From: Curtobacterium sp. 'Ferrero'
Lineage (GTDB): Bacteria; Actinomycetota; Actinomycetes; Actinomycetales; Microbacteriaceae
DNA: 64,000 nt
Direction: 5' to 3'
NCBI RefSeq assembly: GCF_002412165.1
Contig: NZ_NXIA01000009.1
Coordinates: 62,001 to 126,000, forward strand
Of this stretch, positions 24,893-34,085 are shown one piece after another. The notes below the pieces were generated by a model. The model had not been told where the DNA came from. It worked only from the letters and a program-made list of their open reading frames with translations, and searched no databases. Made by a program: the position numbers and the translations under genes. Position 1 is the first letter of the stretch, and every line of letters starts with the position of its first letter.

Positions 24893-26266
24893 ATGGCGAC
24901 GGACCGCTCGGGCATCAACGCGCCCACCACGGGTGGGCGAGCGGGGCTCGCGCAGGGTTCCGTGCCGCTCGCGGTGCGGATGCGGCCCACCTCGCTGGAC
25001 GAGGTCGCCGGCCAGCAGCACCTGCTCGGGCGCGGGTCGCCGCTCGTGCAGCTCGCCACCGGCACGCGGGAGAACCCCGGCGGTGTCTCCGTCATCCTCT
25101 GGGGGCCGCCCGGCACCGGCAAGACCACGCTCGCGCAGGCGATCGCCCGGCAGTCGGGCCGCGAGTTCGTGGAGCTGTCGGCCGTCACCGCCGGCGTCAA
25201 GGACGTGCGCGAGGTGATGGAGAAGGCGCTCGCGCACCGCGACCTCTACGGGTCGACGACGGTGCTGTTCCTCGACGAGATCCACCGCTTCAGCAAGGCC
25301 CAGCAGGACGCCCTGCTCCCCGGCGTCGAGAACGGGTGGGTGATCCTCATCGCGGCGACCACCGAGAACCCGTCGTTCTCGGTGATCTCGCCCCTGCTCT
25401 CCCGCTCGCTCCTGCTCACGCTCAAGCCGCTCACCGACGGCGACCTCGGGATGCTCGTCGACCGTGCTGTGGAGGACTCGCGGGGCCTCGGCGGTGCGGT
25501 CGTCCTCGGGGACGAGGCGCGGGCAGCCATCGTGCGCCTGGCCTCCGGCGACGCCCGACGTGCGCTCACGGCGCTCGAGGCGGCTGCGGCCTCGGCGGCG
25601 GCCGCCCAGGACGAGGACGACGAGACCGTGCCGGTGGTGGACGCCGACACCGTGGCGGCTGCCGTGGACCGTGCACTGCTGCGGTACGACCGGCAGGGCG
25701 ACGAGCACTACGACGTCATCAGCGCCTTCATCAAGTCGGTGCGGGGGAGCGACGTCGACGCTGCACTGCACTACCTCGCGCGCATGATCGAGGCCGGCGA
25801 GGACCCGCGGTTCATCGCCCGGCGCATCATCATCTCTGCGTCCGAGGACATCGGGATGGCGGACCCGCAGGCCCTGCCGATCGCGGTGGCGGCGGCGCAG
25901 GCGGTACAACTCATCGGCATGCCGGAGGGGCGCATCCCGCTCGCCGAGGCCGTGGTCTACCTCGCCACGGCGCCGAAGTCGAACGCGTCGTACAACGGCG
26001 TCAACCAGGCGATCGCGGACGTCAAGGCCGGGCGCATGGGGGTCGTGCCGACGCACCTGCGGGACGCCCACTACCCGGGGGCGAAGCGGCTCGGCCACGG
26101 CAAGGGCTACGTGTACTCGCACGACGCCGAGCACGGGGTCGCCCGGCAGCAGTACCTGCCGGACGCGCTCGAGGGCACCGAGTACTACACGCCGACGACG
26201 AACGGGTACGAGCGCGAGGTCGGACCGCGGCTCGAACGCCTCCGGCGGATCACGCGCGGCGAGTAG
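24893..26266 (+). CDS. rarA: Replication-associated recombination protein A (AAA+ ATPase)
   Basis: RarA/MgsA/WRNIP1-type clamp-loader-like ATPase acting at stalled replication forks. It has 457 residues. It starts [36 protein letters not shown] is followed by Walker [13 protein letters not shown], Walker [21 protein letters not shown], a sensor 1 motif AATTENPSF and the C-terminal tetramerisation domain ([34 protein letters not shown]). Translation could open further upstream, but the -10 hexamer at leaderless distance fixes the ATG at 24893. Stands alone, followed by rpsD with its own promoter. Confidence 0.95.
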   Translation: MATDRSGINAPTTGGRAGLAQGSVPLAVRMRPTSLDEVAGQQHLLGRGSPLVQLATGTRENPGGVSVILWGPPGTGKTTLAQAIARQSGREFVELSAVTAGVKDVREVMEKALAHRDLYGSTTVLFLDEIHRFSKAQQDALLPGVENGWVILIAATTENPSFSVISPLLSRSLLLTLKPLTDGDLGMLVDRAVEDSRGLGGAVVLGDEARAAIVRLASGDARRALTALEAAAASAAAAQDEDDETVPVVDADTVAAAVDRALLRYDRQGDEHYDVISAFIKSVRGSDVDAALHYLARMIEAGEDPRFIARRIIISASEDIGMADPQALPIAVAAAQAVQLIGMPEGRIPLAEAVVYLATAPKSNASYNGVNQAIADVKAGRMGVVPTHLRDAHYPGAKRLGHGKGYVYSHDAEHGVARQQYLPDALEGTEYYTPTTNGYEREVGPRLERLRRITRGE

Positions 26267-26298
26267 GCGCGGCGGTGGTCCGGAGCGCGTCTTGCTGC

Positions 26299-26304
26299 TA
26301 TCGT
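26299..26304 (+). promoter_or_regulatory. Probable -10 hexamer of the rpsD promoter
   Basis: TATCGT, with transcription expected to start near 26311 and a leader of about 190 nt before rpsD. No convincing -35 is visible. Confidence 0.4.
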
Positions 26305-26310
26305 TGACGG

Positions 26311-26500
26311 GCCTACGTCCTGGTCCTCGCGTGCGGCTGCGTCGAGGACACAGTGCCACAGCAGTGGTACGGGGACAGAGGTTCGGACTGTAGCCGTCCG
26401 ATCCCACAGGCTCATCCCTCTGGATCCCTTCGCGGGGTTCGTCGGTGCGTGCGCGTGCCGGGGCCCGCGATCCGTTCAGTTCAGTACAGAAAAGGACCCT
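26311..26500 (+). promoter_or_regulatory. Structured rpsD 5' leader, candidate ribosomal-protein autoregulatory RNA
   Basis: No gene fits. By eye it folds into: stem A 26323-26329/26343-26349 (GTCCTCG/CGAGGAC); stem B 26353-26359/26364-26370 (GTGCCAC/GTGGTAC, tetraloop AGCA); an outer stem 26376-26381/26417-26422 (CAGAGG/CCTCTG) enclosing 26383-26388/26396-26401 (TCGGAC/GTCCGA). The loop of the inner stem (AGCC, 26392-26395) can pair with GGCT at 26409-26412, a pseudoknot. A last stem lies at 26423-26440. The RBS (AAAAGGA) follows at about 26490. S4 represses its own operon in E. coli and Bacillus; autoregulation here is inference. Confidence 0.5.
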
Positions 26501-27130
26501 GTGTCTACCAAGTCCCGCTCCCGTAGCAAGACCCGCCTCTCCCGCGCGCTCGGCATCCCGCTGACCCCGAAGGCGGCCCGCTACCTCGAGAAGCGCCCCT
26601 ACGGCCCCGGTGAGCACGGCCGTACCCGCCGTCGTGCGGACAGCGACTACGCCGTCCGCCTCCGTGAGAAGCAGCGTCTGCGCGCCCAGTACGGCATCCG
26701 CGAGAAGCAGCTCCGCATCGTCTTCGAAGAGGCCCGCAAGACGAAGGGCCTGACCGGTGAGAACCTGGTCGAGCTCCTCGAGCAGCGCCTCGACGCCCTC
26801 GTGCTCCGTGCCGGCTTCGCCCGCACCACGGCGCAGGCCCGTCAGATGATCGTGCACCGCCACATCCTCGTCGACGGCAAGCTCGTCGACCGTCCGTCCT
26901 TCCGCGTGAAGGAGGGGCAGCTCATCCACGTGAAGCAGCGCTCCGAATCCCTCGAGCCGTTCCAGGTCGCCGCCGCCGGTGGGCACCAGGAAGTCCTGCC
27001 GAAGGTCCCGGGCTACCTCGAGGTCGAGATCGACAAGCTCCAGGCACGTCTCGTGCGTCGCCCGAAGCGAGCCGAGGTCCCCGTGACCTGTGAAGTGCAG
27101 CTCGTCGTCGAGTACTACGCAGCGCGCTGA
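26501..27130 (+). CDS. rpsD: 30S ribosomal protein S4
   Basis: A 209-residue primary 16S rRNA-binding protein and translation accuracy factor. It starts MSTKSRSRSKTRLSRALG; the helical N-terminal domain has GPGEHGRTRRRADSDYAVRL. The S4 RNA-binding domain is at about 95-160 (RLDALVLRAGFARTTAQARQ, then LVDGKLVDRPSFRV). It lacks the four-Cys zinc motif, so it is the Cys-free form. The gene stands alone (not in the rpoA operon), as in many actinobacteria, with a long structured leader. The GTG at 26501 follows AAAAGGACCCT. A hairpin terminator follows. Confidence 0.97.
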   Translation: MSTKSRSRSKTRLSRALGIPLTPKAARYLEKRPYGPGEHGRTRRRADSDYAVRLREKQRLRAQYGIREKQLRIVFEEARKTKGLTGENLVELLEQRLDALVLRAGFARTTAQARQMIVHRHILVDGKLVDRPSFRVKEGQLIHVKQRSESLEPFQVAAAGGHQEVLPKVPGYLEVEIDKLQARLVRRPKRAEVPVTCEVQLVVEYYAAR

Positions 27131-27146
27131 TCACCTGATCACCCAC

Positions 27147-27185
27147 GAACGGCGGGTCGTCCTCTCAGAGGGCGGCCCGCCGTTC
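27147..27185. terminator. Terminator hairpin after rpsD
   Basis: GAACGGCGGG (27147-27156) pairs with CCCGCCGTTC (27176-27185). The enclosed CCTCT/AGAGG adds an inner stem. Confidence 0.8.
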
Positions 27186-27209
27186 CGTGTCCCCGCTCAG
27201 CACCGCCAC

Positions 27210-27215
27210 TAAGCT
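27210..27215 (+). promoter_or_regulatory. Possible -10 hexamer for the small membrane gene and alaS
   Basis: TAAGCT just downstream of the rpsD terminator. The next gene has a Shine-Dalgarno (GAGAGGGAGAGG) before its GTG at 27257, so this transcript would not be leaderless. Confidence 0.4.
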
Positions 27216-27256
27216 TGTCGGGCGTGCACACCACGCACGCGAGAGGGAGAGGCACC

Positions 27257-27439
27257 GTGAAGCAGCTGTTCTTCGTCGCCGTCGGCGTCGTCATCGGGTT
27301 CGTCGTCGCCCACCAGGTCGCGAACACGCCCGCCGGCGCTCGCTTCTTCGCCGACGTGAACGCGCGGACGAAGGCCTTCGCCGACGCGGTCGCCGACGGG
27401 TACAAGTCCCGCGACGCCGAGCTCCGCACCGACGTCTGA
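27257..27439 (+). CDS. Small single-pass membrane protein upstream of alaS
   Basis: A 60-residue protein starting MKQLFFVAVGVVIGFVVAHQ: one transmembrane helix at about 3-19, then a short amphipathic region (FFADVNARTKAFADAVADGY). Strong RBS (GAGAGGGAGAGG) six bases before the GTG. It lies 62 bp before alaS in the same direction. Similar short proteins often precede alaS in Microbacteriaceae, to my knowledge without an assigned function. Confidence 0.8.
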   Translation: MKQLFFVAVGVVIGFVVAHQVANTPAGARFFADVNARTKAFADAVADGYKSRDAELRTDV

Positions 27440-27501
27440 GCCCGGTCACCGACCGCCGCACGTCCTCCTCGCACGCACTCGACCTGAAACCAGGAAGCAC
27501 C

Positions 27502-30159
27502 ATGCAGACCGCAGAGATCCGCCGCCGTTGGCTCCAGTTCTTCGGCGACCGCGGGCACACCGTCGTCCCGTCCGCGTCGCTCGTCTCGGACGACCCGTCA
27601 CTCCTCTTCACGGTGGCTGGCATGGTGCCGTTCATCCCGTACCTGACCGGACTGGTCCCGGCGCCGTACCCGCGTGCCACGAGCGTGCAGAAGTGCATCC
27701 GCACGAACGACATCGAAGAGGTCGGCAAGACCCCGCGGCACGGCACGTTCTTCCAGATGAACGGCAACTTCTCGTTCGGCGACTACTTCAAGGAGCAGGC
27801 GATCCAGTACGCCTGGGAGCTCCTGACGACGCCGGAGTCGGACGGCGGGCTCGGCTTCTCGCCCGACGACCTCTGGGTGACCGTCTACGAGGAGGACGAC
27901 GAGGCGATCGCCTTCTGGAAGCAGCACTCGTCGCTGCCGGACGACCGCATCCAGCGGCTCGGCAAGGACACCAACTACTGGTCGACCGGTCAGCCCGGTC
28001 CGGCCGGGCCCTGCTCCGAGATCTTCTTCGACCGCGGCCCGGCGTACGGGATCGACGGCGGCCCCGCCACCGACGACGACCGGTACGTCGAGATCTGGAA
28101 CCTCGTGTTCATGCAGTACCAGATCGCCGACGTCCGGTCGAAGTACGACTTCGCGATCACCGGCGAACTGCCGAACAAGAACATCGACACCGGCATGGGC
28201 CTGGAGCGCGTCGCCTTCATCAAGCAGGGCGTCGACAACATGTACGAGATCGACCAGGTCCGCCCGGTCCTCGACAAGGCGGCGGAGGTCTCGGGCCGGA
28301 CCTACGGTGCGGTGCACGAGGACGACGTGCGGATGCGGGTCATCGCCGACCACGTGCGTTCAGCGCTGATGCTCATCGCCGACGGTGTGTCCCCGTCGAA
28401 CGAGGGCCGCGGGTACATCCTCCGCCGGCTCCTCCGCCGCACGGTGCGCGCCATGCGCCTGCTCGGCGTGGAGGGTGCGACGTTCCCGCAGCTGTTCCCG
28501 GCGTCGCGCGACGCCATGAAGGACGCCTACCCGGAGGTGGCGGAGGGCTACGACCGCATCGCCCGCATCGCCTACGCGGAGGAGGAGACCTTCCTCCGCA
28601 CGCTGGCGCAGGGCACGACGATCCTCGACGTCGCGGTCGAGCGAGCGAAGGCGGACGGGAAGCCCGCGATCGGCGGCGACACCGCGTTCCTGCTGCACGA
28701 CACCTTCGGCTTCCCGATCGACCTGACCCTCGAGATGGCCGAGGAAGCCGGGGTGCAGGTCGATCGCGGCGCGTTCGAGACCCTCATGTCGGAGCAGCGG
28801 GCCCGGGCCAAGGCCGACGCGAAGAGCAAGAAGACCGCCCTCGCCGACCTCAGCGTCTACAGCGCGTTCCGGGCGAAGGGCGAGACGACGTTCCTCGGCT
28901 ACGACGCGCTCGAGGCCGAGACGAACGTCCTCGGGATCATCGTCGGCGGCGTGAGCGTGGACCGGGCGGTGGCGGGCGACATCGCGGAGGTCATCCTCGG
29001 CGAGACCTCGCTCTACGCGGAGTCGGGTGGCCAGGACGCCGACCAGGGATCGATCATCGGCAACGGCTTCGACCTCGAGGTGCTCGACGTGCAGCGCCCG
29101 GTCGCCGGTCTGTGGAGCCACACCGTCCAGGTGCGGTCCGGTGAGGTCGGTGTGGGTGACGCCGCGACGACCGTGGTCGACGCGGAGTACCGCCGCGGTG
29201 CCACGCAGGCGCACTCCGCGACGCACCTCGTCAACGCGGCGCTCCGCGACATCCTCGGCCCGGAGGCGCTGCAGGCGGGTTCGTACAACAAGTCCGGGTA
29301 CATGCGCCTCGACTTCTCGTGGTCCCAGCCGGTCTCGCTCGAGACCCGCTCCGAGATCGAGGAGGTCGTGAACACCGCGATCCGCTCCGACCTCGAGGTG
29401 TCGACCCGGGTGCTGCCGATCGACGAGGCGAAGGCGCTCGGCGCGCAGGCCCTGTTCGGCGAGAAGTACGGCGCCGAGGTCCGCATGGTGGACATCGGCG
29501 GCCCCTGGTCGCGCGAGCTCTGCGGTGGCACGCACGTCGCGTCGAGCGCGCAGGTCGGGTTGGTCAACCTGGTGGGCGAGTCGAGCGTCGGGTCGACCAA
29601 CCGACGCGTCGAGGCCCTCGTCGGGCTCGAGGGCTTCCGCGACCTCGCGGCCGAGCGCACGATCGTCTCCCAGCTCTCGAGCGCGCTCAAGGCGCCGCGT
29701 GAGGACCTGCCGACCCGGGTGCAATCCCTCATGGAGGACCTGAAGGCCGCGCAGAAGCGGATCGCCGAGTTCGAGTCGGCGAACCTCCAGCAGCGTGTCC
29801 CCACGATCGCCCGACAGGCCACCACGGTCGGCGCGACCACCGTCGTCGCCGCGGCGGTGGAGGACGTGCAGTCCGGCGACGACCTGCGCTCCCTCGCGAC
29901 GGGCGTCCGGGCGCAGCTCGGCACCGGTGCGGCGGTCGTCGTGCTCGGCGCGGTGGTGAGCGGCAAGCCCGTGGTCATCGTGGCGACGAACGACGCTGCC
30001 CGTGCTGCCGGTGTGCAGGCGGGTCCGCTCGCCAAGGAGGCGGCTGGTGTGCTGGGCGGCGGCGGTGGCGGCAAGCCGGACCTCGCGCAGGGTGGTGGCA
30101 CCGACGCTGCGGCACTGCCGGCGGCGCTGCGGGCCGTGACCGACCGCCTGGCGGCCTGA
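27502..30159 (+). CDS. alaS: Alanyl-tRNA synthetase
   Basis: An 885-residue class II synthetase that charges tRNA-Ala and edits mischarged Ser/Gly. Order of domains: catalytic core from residue 1 (RRRWLQFFGDRGHTVVPSAS, then NGNFSFGDYFKEQAI), tRNA-recognition helices, editing domain with the zinc motif HSATH (near 572) and CGGTHV (near 674), and a C-terminal coiled part ending in a Gly-rich segment GVLGGGGGGKPDLAQGGG. The ATG at 27502 follows CAGGAAG. It is the first large gene of the alaS-ruvX-mltG-aroC-aroK-aroB run, a conserved actinobacterial order. Confidence 0.97.
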   Translation: MQTAEIRRRWLQFFGDRGHTVVPSASLVSDDPSLLFTVAGMVPFIPYLTGLVPAPYPRATSVQKCIRTNDIEEVGKTPRHGTFFQMNGNFSFGDYFKEQAIQYAWELLTTPESDGGLGFSPDDLWVTVYEEDDEAIAFWKQHSSLPDDRIQRLGKDTNYWSTGQPGPAGPCSEIFFDRGPAYGIDGGPATDDDRYVEIWNLVFMQYQIADVRSKYDFAITGELPNKNIDTGMGLERVAFIKQGVDNMYEIDQVRPVLDKAAEVSGRTYGAVHEDDVRMRVIADHVRSALMLIADGVSPSNEGRGYILRRLLRRTVRAMRLLGVEGATFPQLFPASRDAMKDAYPEVAEGYDRIARIAYAEEETFLRTLAQGTTILDVAVERAKADGKPAIGGDTAFLLHDTFGFPIDLTLEMAEEAGVQVDRGAFETLMSEQRARAKADAKSKKTALADLSVYSAFRAKGETTFLGYDALEAETNVLGIIVGGVSVDRAVAGDIAEVILGETSLYAESGGQDADQGSIIGNGFDLEVLDVQRPVAGLWSHTVQVRSGEVGVGDAATTVVDAEYRRGATQAHSATHLVNAALRDILGPEALQAGSYNKSGYMRLDFSWSQPVSLETRSEIEEVVNTAIRSDLEVSTRVLPIDEAKALGAQALFGEKYGAEVRMVDIGGPWSRELCGGTHVASSAQVGLVNLVGESSVGSTNRRVEALVGLEGFRDLAAERTIVSQLSSALKAPREDLPTRVQSLMEDLKAAQKRIAEFESANLQQRVPTIARQATTVGATTVVAAAVEDVQSGDDLRSLATGVRAQLGTGAAVVVLGAVVSGKPVVIVATNDAARAAGVQAGPLAKEAAGVLGGGGGGKPDLAQGGGTDAAALPAALRAVTDRLAA

Positions 30160-30161
30160 CC

Positions 30162-30611
30162 GTGCCGGTCCGTCCCGGGCGTCGGCTCGGTGTCGACGTC
30201 GGGCGCGCCCGCATCGGCGTCGCGGTCTGCGACCGGGACGGCCTGCTGGCGACGCCCGTCGAGACGGTGCGCCGCGACGACGCCTCGGACCTCCGTCGCA
30301 TCGTCGAGATCGCCGACGAGTACGACGTGCTCGAGGTCGTCGTCGGGTTGCCGCTGTCCATGTCGGGCGGCGACACCCCGTCGACCGCGGACGCGCGTGC
30401 CTTCGCGGAGCGCATCGCCCGACACCGTCCGGTACGACTCGTCGACGAACGGCTGTCGACCGTGACCGCCCAGCGCGGGCTGCACCAGGCAGGTCGGAAC
30501 ACCAAGAAGTCCCGCGCCGTGATCGACCAAGCGGCCGCTGTTATCATCTTGCAACACGCGCTCGACCACGAGCGTGCGTCCGGTGCCCCTCCCGGGGCCG
30601 AGCTCCCCTGA
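30162..30611 (+). CDS. ruvX: Putative pre-16S rRNA nuclease YqgF/RuvX
   Basis: A 149-residue RNase H-fold nuclease (Holliday junction resolvase-like) implicated in 16S rRNA 5' processing. Motifs: GVDVGRARIGVAVCDRDG (first Asp), VVGLPLSMSGGDTPS, LVDERLSTVTA and a final VIDQAAAVIILQHAL, all typical of YqgF. Two bases separate it from the alaS stop, so it is translationally linked. The next gene, mltG, starts 86 bp later with its own RBS. Confidence 0.93.
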   Translation: MPVRPGRRLGVDVGRARIGVAVCDRDGLLATPVETVRRDDASDLRRIVEIADEYDVLEVVVGLPLSMSGGDTPSTADARAFAERIARHRPVRLVDERLSTVTAQRGLHQAGRNTKKSRAVIDQAAAVIILQHALDHERASGAPPGAELP

Positions 30612-30697
30612 CGGACGAGCCCCCGAAGCGGGCTCCGACCGACCTTCCCCGAAGTGGTGCCCAGGCGGAGTCCCCGAACGAGAGACCAGAGGATCCG

Positions 30698-32206
30698 TTG
30701 GCAGACGAGCTGGACTGGAACGCGATCATCTCGCCCGCGGGCGGCGCCGAGCGGCGACGGGACGGAGACGGCGACGACGCCGCCGACGACCCCCGCCCGG
30801 ACCGGCCGCTCTCCCGGCGGGAGGCGCGGGCCCGAGAAGCAGCACGTGCAGCCGAGCAGCAGGGCGACACCGCAACGCGAGGTGACGCGGGGCAGCAGGG
30901 TGAACCGGCGCAGCAGGAGCACGCGGCGCGGCGTGGCGTGGGGGACGACGGCGGTCGTCCGGTGTCCCCGGCGGACGCTCCGGTGGCGCGCAGCGTCGAC
31001 GAGCTGCACCCCGAGGTGACCGCCCTGCTCACCGGCGAGCACCGCGTGCCGGCCGACGAGGTGGCGGCCGCGGCAGCAGGCGGCGGTGACCGGCGTGGCG
31101 GAGGAGGCCGTGCCTCCCGGGCGGGACGTACGCCGCGTCCGAAGCGCCGACGCGGGCCCCTCATCGCCGGGATCGTCATCGTCGCCGTCGTGATCGCGGC
31201 GGGTGTCGGCGGCTACCAGTTCATCGCGCCGAAGATCCAGCAGATCGCGTCGGCCATCGGCGGGGCCCAGCAGTCCGACGACTACACGGGCTCCGGCACC
31301 TCGAAGGTGACCATCACGATCAAGCAGGGCGACATCGGCGAGGACGTCGCGAAGACCCTGCAGCGCAGCGACGTCGTGAAGAGCTCGCGGGCGTTCTACA
31401 AGCTGCTCCTCGCATCGCCGGACGTGCAGTTCCAGCCGGGCTCCTACGCGCTCAAGAAGCACATGAGCGCCAAGGCGGCCCTCGCGGCGCTCCAGGACCC
31501 TGCGAACGCGGTGAAGGCGTCGATCGTGATCCCCGAGGGCACGGCGCTCAAGGACATCGAGGCGGGCATGGTCTCGAAGGCCGGACTCTCCGAGGCCGAG
31601 GTCTCCGCCGCGGCGAAGGACCTCTCGAAGTACGGGCTGCCGTCCGGGGTCACGACCCTCGAGGGTTGGCTCTTCCCGGCGACGTACCCGATCAACCCCG
31701 GGTGGACCGCGGAGCAGTACTTCCAGTCGATGGTCGACACGATGAAGGAGCACCTGGCCGCCGCCGGTGTGGCGGAGAAGGACCAGGAGCGCGTCGTCAT
31801 CTTCGCGTCCCTCGTGCAGAAGGAAGCGGGTCTCGCCGCCGACTACCCGAAGGTCGCAAGGGTCTTCCAGAACCGCCTGGACATCGACATGCCGCTCCAG
31901 TCCGACGCGACGGTGGCGTACGGCACCGGCAACACGCACCGGGTCACCACGACCGACGCGGAACGCGCCGACGCGTCGAACAAGTACAACACCTACGTGC
32001 ACAAGGGCCTGCCGCCGGCTCCGATCTCGAACCCCGGGGACCTGGCGATCAACGCGGTGACGAAGATGGCGCAGGGCAAGTGGCTGTACTTCGTGACGGT
32101 CAACCTCGAGACGGGCGAGACGGTGTTCTCGGACACCTACGCCCAGCACCAGGTCGCCGTCGCGCAGTTCCAGTCCTGGCTGCGCGCGCACCCCGACTAC
32201 CAGTAG
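30698..32206 (+). CDS. mltG: Endolytic murein transglycosylase
   Basis: Cleaves nascent peptidoglycan strands in the cell wall. It has 502 residues. A long charged, Arg/Asp/Gln-rich cytoplasmic N-terminus (1-150) includes a low-complexity stretch. One membrane helix is at about 155-173 ([20 protein letters not shown]). A LysM-like part follows, then the YceG catalytic domain with [18 protein letters not shown] (catalytic Glu) and [17 protein letters not shown]. The TTG start at 30698 is supported by AGAGGA 5 nt upstream and the lack of a better start. Upstream of the aro genes, as in other actinobacteria. The N-terminal part contains a fragment of the GCCTCCCG repeat. Confidence 0.93.
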   Translation: MADELDWNAIISPAGGAERRRDGDGDDAADDPRPDRPLSRREARAREAARAAEQQGDTATRGDAGQQGEPAQQEHAARRGVGDDGGRPVSPADAPVARSVDELHPEVTALLTGEHRVPADEVAAAAAGGGDRRGGGGRASRAGRTPRPKRRRGPLIAGIVIVAVVIAAGVGGYQFIAPKIQQIASAIGGAQQSDDYTGSGTSKVTITIKQGDIGEDVAKTLQRSDVVKSSRAFYKLLLASPDVQFQPGSYALKKHMSAKAALAALQDPANAVKASIVIPEGTALKDIEAGMVSKAGLSEAEVSAAAKDLSKYGLPSGVTTLEGWLFPATYPINPGWTAEQYFQSMVDTMKEHLAAAGVAEKDQERVVIFASLVQKEAGLAADYPKVARVFQNRLDIDMPLQSDATVAYGTGNTHRVTTTDAERADASNKYNTYVHKGLPPAPISNPGDLAINAVTKMAQGKWLYFVTVNLETGETVFSDTYAQHQVAVAQFQSWLRAHPDYQ

Positions 32207-32277
32207 CCCGGAACCGGCGGGCGGCGGGCGGCGGGCGGCGCGCGTCGCACGTCCGGGGGCTGTGGGAGGATTGGGGC

Positions 32278-33498
32278 ATGCTTCGTTGGTTGACCGCCGG
32301 TGAGTCCCACGGACCCGAACTGATCGCGATGCTCGAGGGACTGCCCGCGGGCGTCCCGGTGTCGTTCGAGTCCATCCGTACCGACCTCGCGCGGCGCAAG
32401 CTCGGCTACGGCCGGGGCTCCCGCATGAAGTTCGAGCAGGACGAGCTGCACGTGTCCGGCGGTGTCCGGCACGGCTACTCCCTCGGCAGCCCGATCGCGA
32501 TCCGCATCGGCAACACCGAGTGGCCGAAGTGGGTCGAGGTCATGAACCCCGAGCCCGTCGAACAGACCGACGCCTCGCGGGGCCGGAGCGCGCCGCTCAC
32601 CCGGCCGCGGCCCGGGCACGCCGACCTGGTCGGGATGCAGAAGTACGGCTTCGACGAGGCCCGGCCGATCCTCGAGCGCGCGAGTGCCCGTGAGACCGCA
32701 GCCCGCGTCGCGCTCGGCGCCGTCGCCAAGTCCTTCCTCGCCGAGCTCGGCATGCGCTCGGTCGCGCACACGCTGCAGGTCGGGACGGTCCGCGTGCCCG
32801 ACGGGACGGCACTGCCGCAGCCCGACGACGTCGACCGGCTCGACGACGACCAGCTCCGCTGCTTCGACGCCGAGACCTCCGCCCGCATGGTGACCGAGGT
32901 CGAGGCGGCGAAGAAGGACGGAGACACGCTGGGCGGCGTCGTCGAGGTGCTCTTCTACGGTGTCCCGCCGGGGCTCGGCTCGCACGTGCAGTGGGACCGT
33001 CGGCTCGACGCGCGGCTCGCCGCTGCGATCATGGGCATCCAGGCGATCAAGGGCGTCGAAGTCGGCGACGGGTTCGCGACCGCGGCTCGTCGTGGGTCGG
33101 CGGCGCACGACGAGCTGTACCGCGAGGACGGCGAGATCGTCCGCACGTCGGACCGTGCCGGCGGCACCGAGGGCGGGATGTCGACCGGGACCGTCCTGCG
33201 GGTGCGCGCCGCGATGAAGCCCATCGCGACCGTCCCGCACGCCCTGCACACCATCGACGTGACCACGGGTGAGGACGCGTCCGCGCACCACCAGCGGTCC
33301 GACGTCTGTGCCGTCCCGGCCTCCGGCGTCGTGGCCGAGGCCATGGTCGCGCTCGTGCTCGCGGACGCCGTGCTCGAGAAGTTCGGCGGCGACAACGTCG
33401 CGGAGACGAAGCGGAACCTCGAGTCCTACCTCGCGTCGATCCCGGAGACCCTCCGCAGCCGCCGGGTGGAGCCCGCGGACACGACCGCCGCCCGGTGA
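32278..33498 (+). CDS. aroC: Chorismate synthase
   Basis: Last step of the shikimate pathway, EPSP to chorismate with reduced FMN. It has 406 residues. Signatures: [19 protein letters not shown] at the N-terminus, [19 protein letters not shown] near 115 and the C-terminal [16 protein letters not shown] at 32278 with GGGAGGA 7 nt upstream. A GGCG-rich stretch fills the 70-bp gap after mltG. The stop overlaps the aroK start by 4 bp, giving the coupled unit aroC-aroK-aroB. Confidence 0.97.
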   Translation: MLRWLTAGESHGPELIAMLEGLPAGVPVSFESIRTDLARRKLGYGRGSRMKFEQDELHVSGGVRHGYSLGSPIAIRIGNTEWPKWVEVMNPEPVEQTDASRGRSAPLTRPRPGHADLVGMQKYGFDEARPILERASARETAARVALGAVAKSFLAELGMRSVAHTLQVGTVRVPDGTALPQPDDVDRLDDDQLRCFDAETSARMVTEVEAAKKDGDTLGGVVEVLFYGVPPGLGSHVQWDRRLDARLAAAIMGIQAIKGVEVGDGFATAARRGSAAHDELYREDGEIVRTSDRAGGTEGGMSTGTVLRVRAAMKPIATVPHALHTIDVTTGEDASAHHQRSDVCAVPASGVVAEAMVALVLADAVLEKFGGDNVAETKRNLESYLASIPETLRSRRVEPADTTAAR

Positions 33499-34085
33499 GC
33501 GCGCCGGCACCACGAACGGGGCGTCTCGGCGCGCCGGTGGTCGTGATCGGGCCGATGGGCGCCGGCAAGTCGACCGTCGGCAAACGGGTCGCGCGGGCCC
33601 TCGGCGTGCCGTTCACCGACACCGACCGGGTCATCGCCCGGGAGCACGGTCCGATCCCGACGATCTTCGCCACCCGCGGCGAGCCGGAGTTCCGGGAGCT
33701 CGAGGCCGCTGCGGTGCGCGACGCCGTGCGGACGAACGGTGTGGTCGCGGTCGGTGGTGGTGCGGTGACGCACGCCGCCACCCGTGAAGCGCTGACCGGA
33801 GCGCGGATCGTCCTGCTGACCGTCTCCGCCGAGGCGGTCGCGGAACGGATCGCGGGGAGTGACCGGCCGCTCCTGGCGACCGGCGGTCTGGACGCCTGGC
33901 AGACCATCCTGGACGAGCGCGCCGCGACCTACGCCGAGCTCGCCCACATCGTCCTGGACACCTCTCGGCGGCCGATGTCCCACGTGGTGGACGACATCGT
34001 CGCGTGGGTGCGCGACCAGGAAGACTCCACGACCGGCGGCGCGGAGCCGTCCCACCAGCCCGACCCCACCGGAGGTACCGCGTGA
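33495..34085 (+). CDS. aroK: Shikimate kinase
   Basis: Phosphorylates shikimate at the 3-OH. It has 196 residues. Walker [16 protein letters not shown] near residue 19, shikimate-binding DTDRVI with the following [13 protein letters not shown], and the [14 protein letters not shown] segment are all present, as is the lid region SDRPLL. The first ~14 residues and last ~20 are extra and low complexity. The start overlaps aroC by 4 bp and the end overlaps aroB by 4 bp, so its synthesis is coupled to both. Confidence 0.95.
   Translation: MSAPAPRTGRLGAPVVVIGPMGAGKSTVGKRVARALGVPFTDTDRVIAREHGPIPTIFATRGEPEFRELEAAAVRDAVRTNGVVAVGGGAVTHAATREALTGARIVLLTVSAEAVAERIAGSDRPLLATGGLDAWQTILDERAATYAELAHIVLDTSRRPMSHVVDDIVAWVRDQEDSTTGGAEPSHQPDPTGGTA

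Noticed and set aside
26311-26450. tRNA, SRP RNA or tmRNA gene in the rpsD leader
   Set aside because: No cloverleaf with acceptor stem and CCA-type end, no SRP or tmRNA signature. The stems fit an mRNA leader better.
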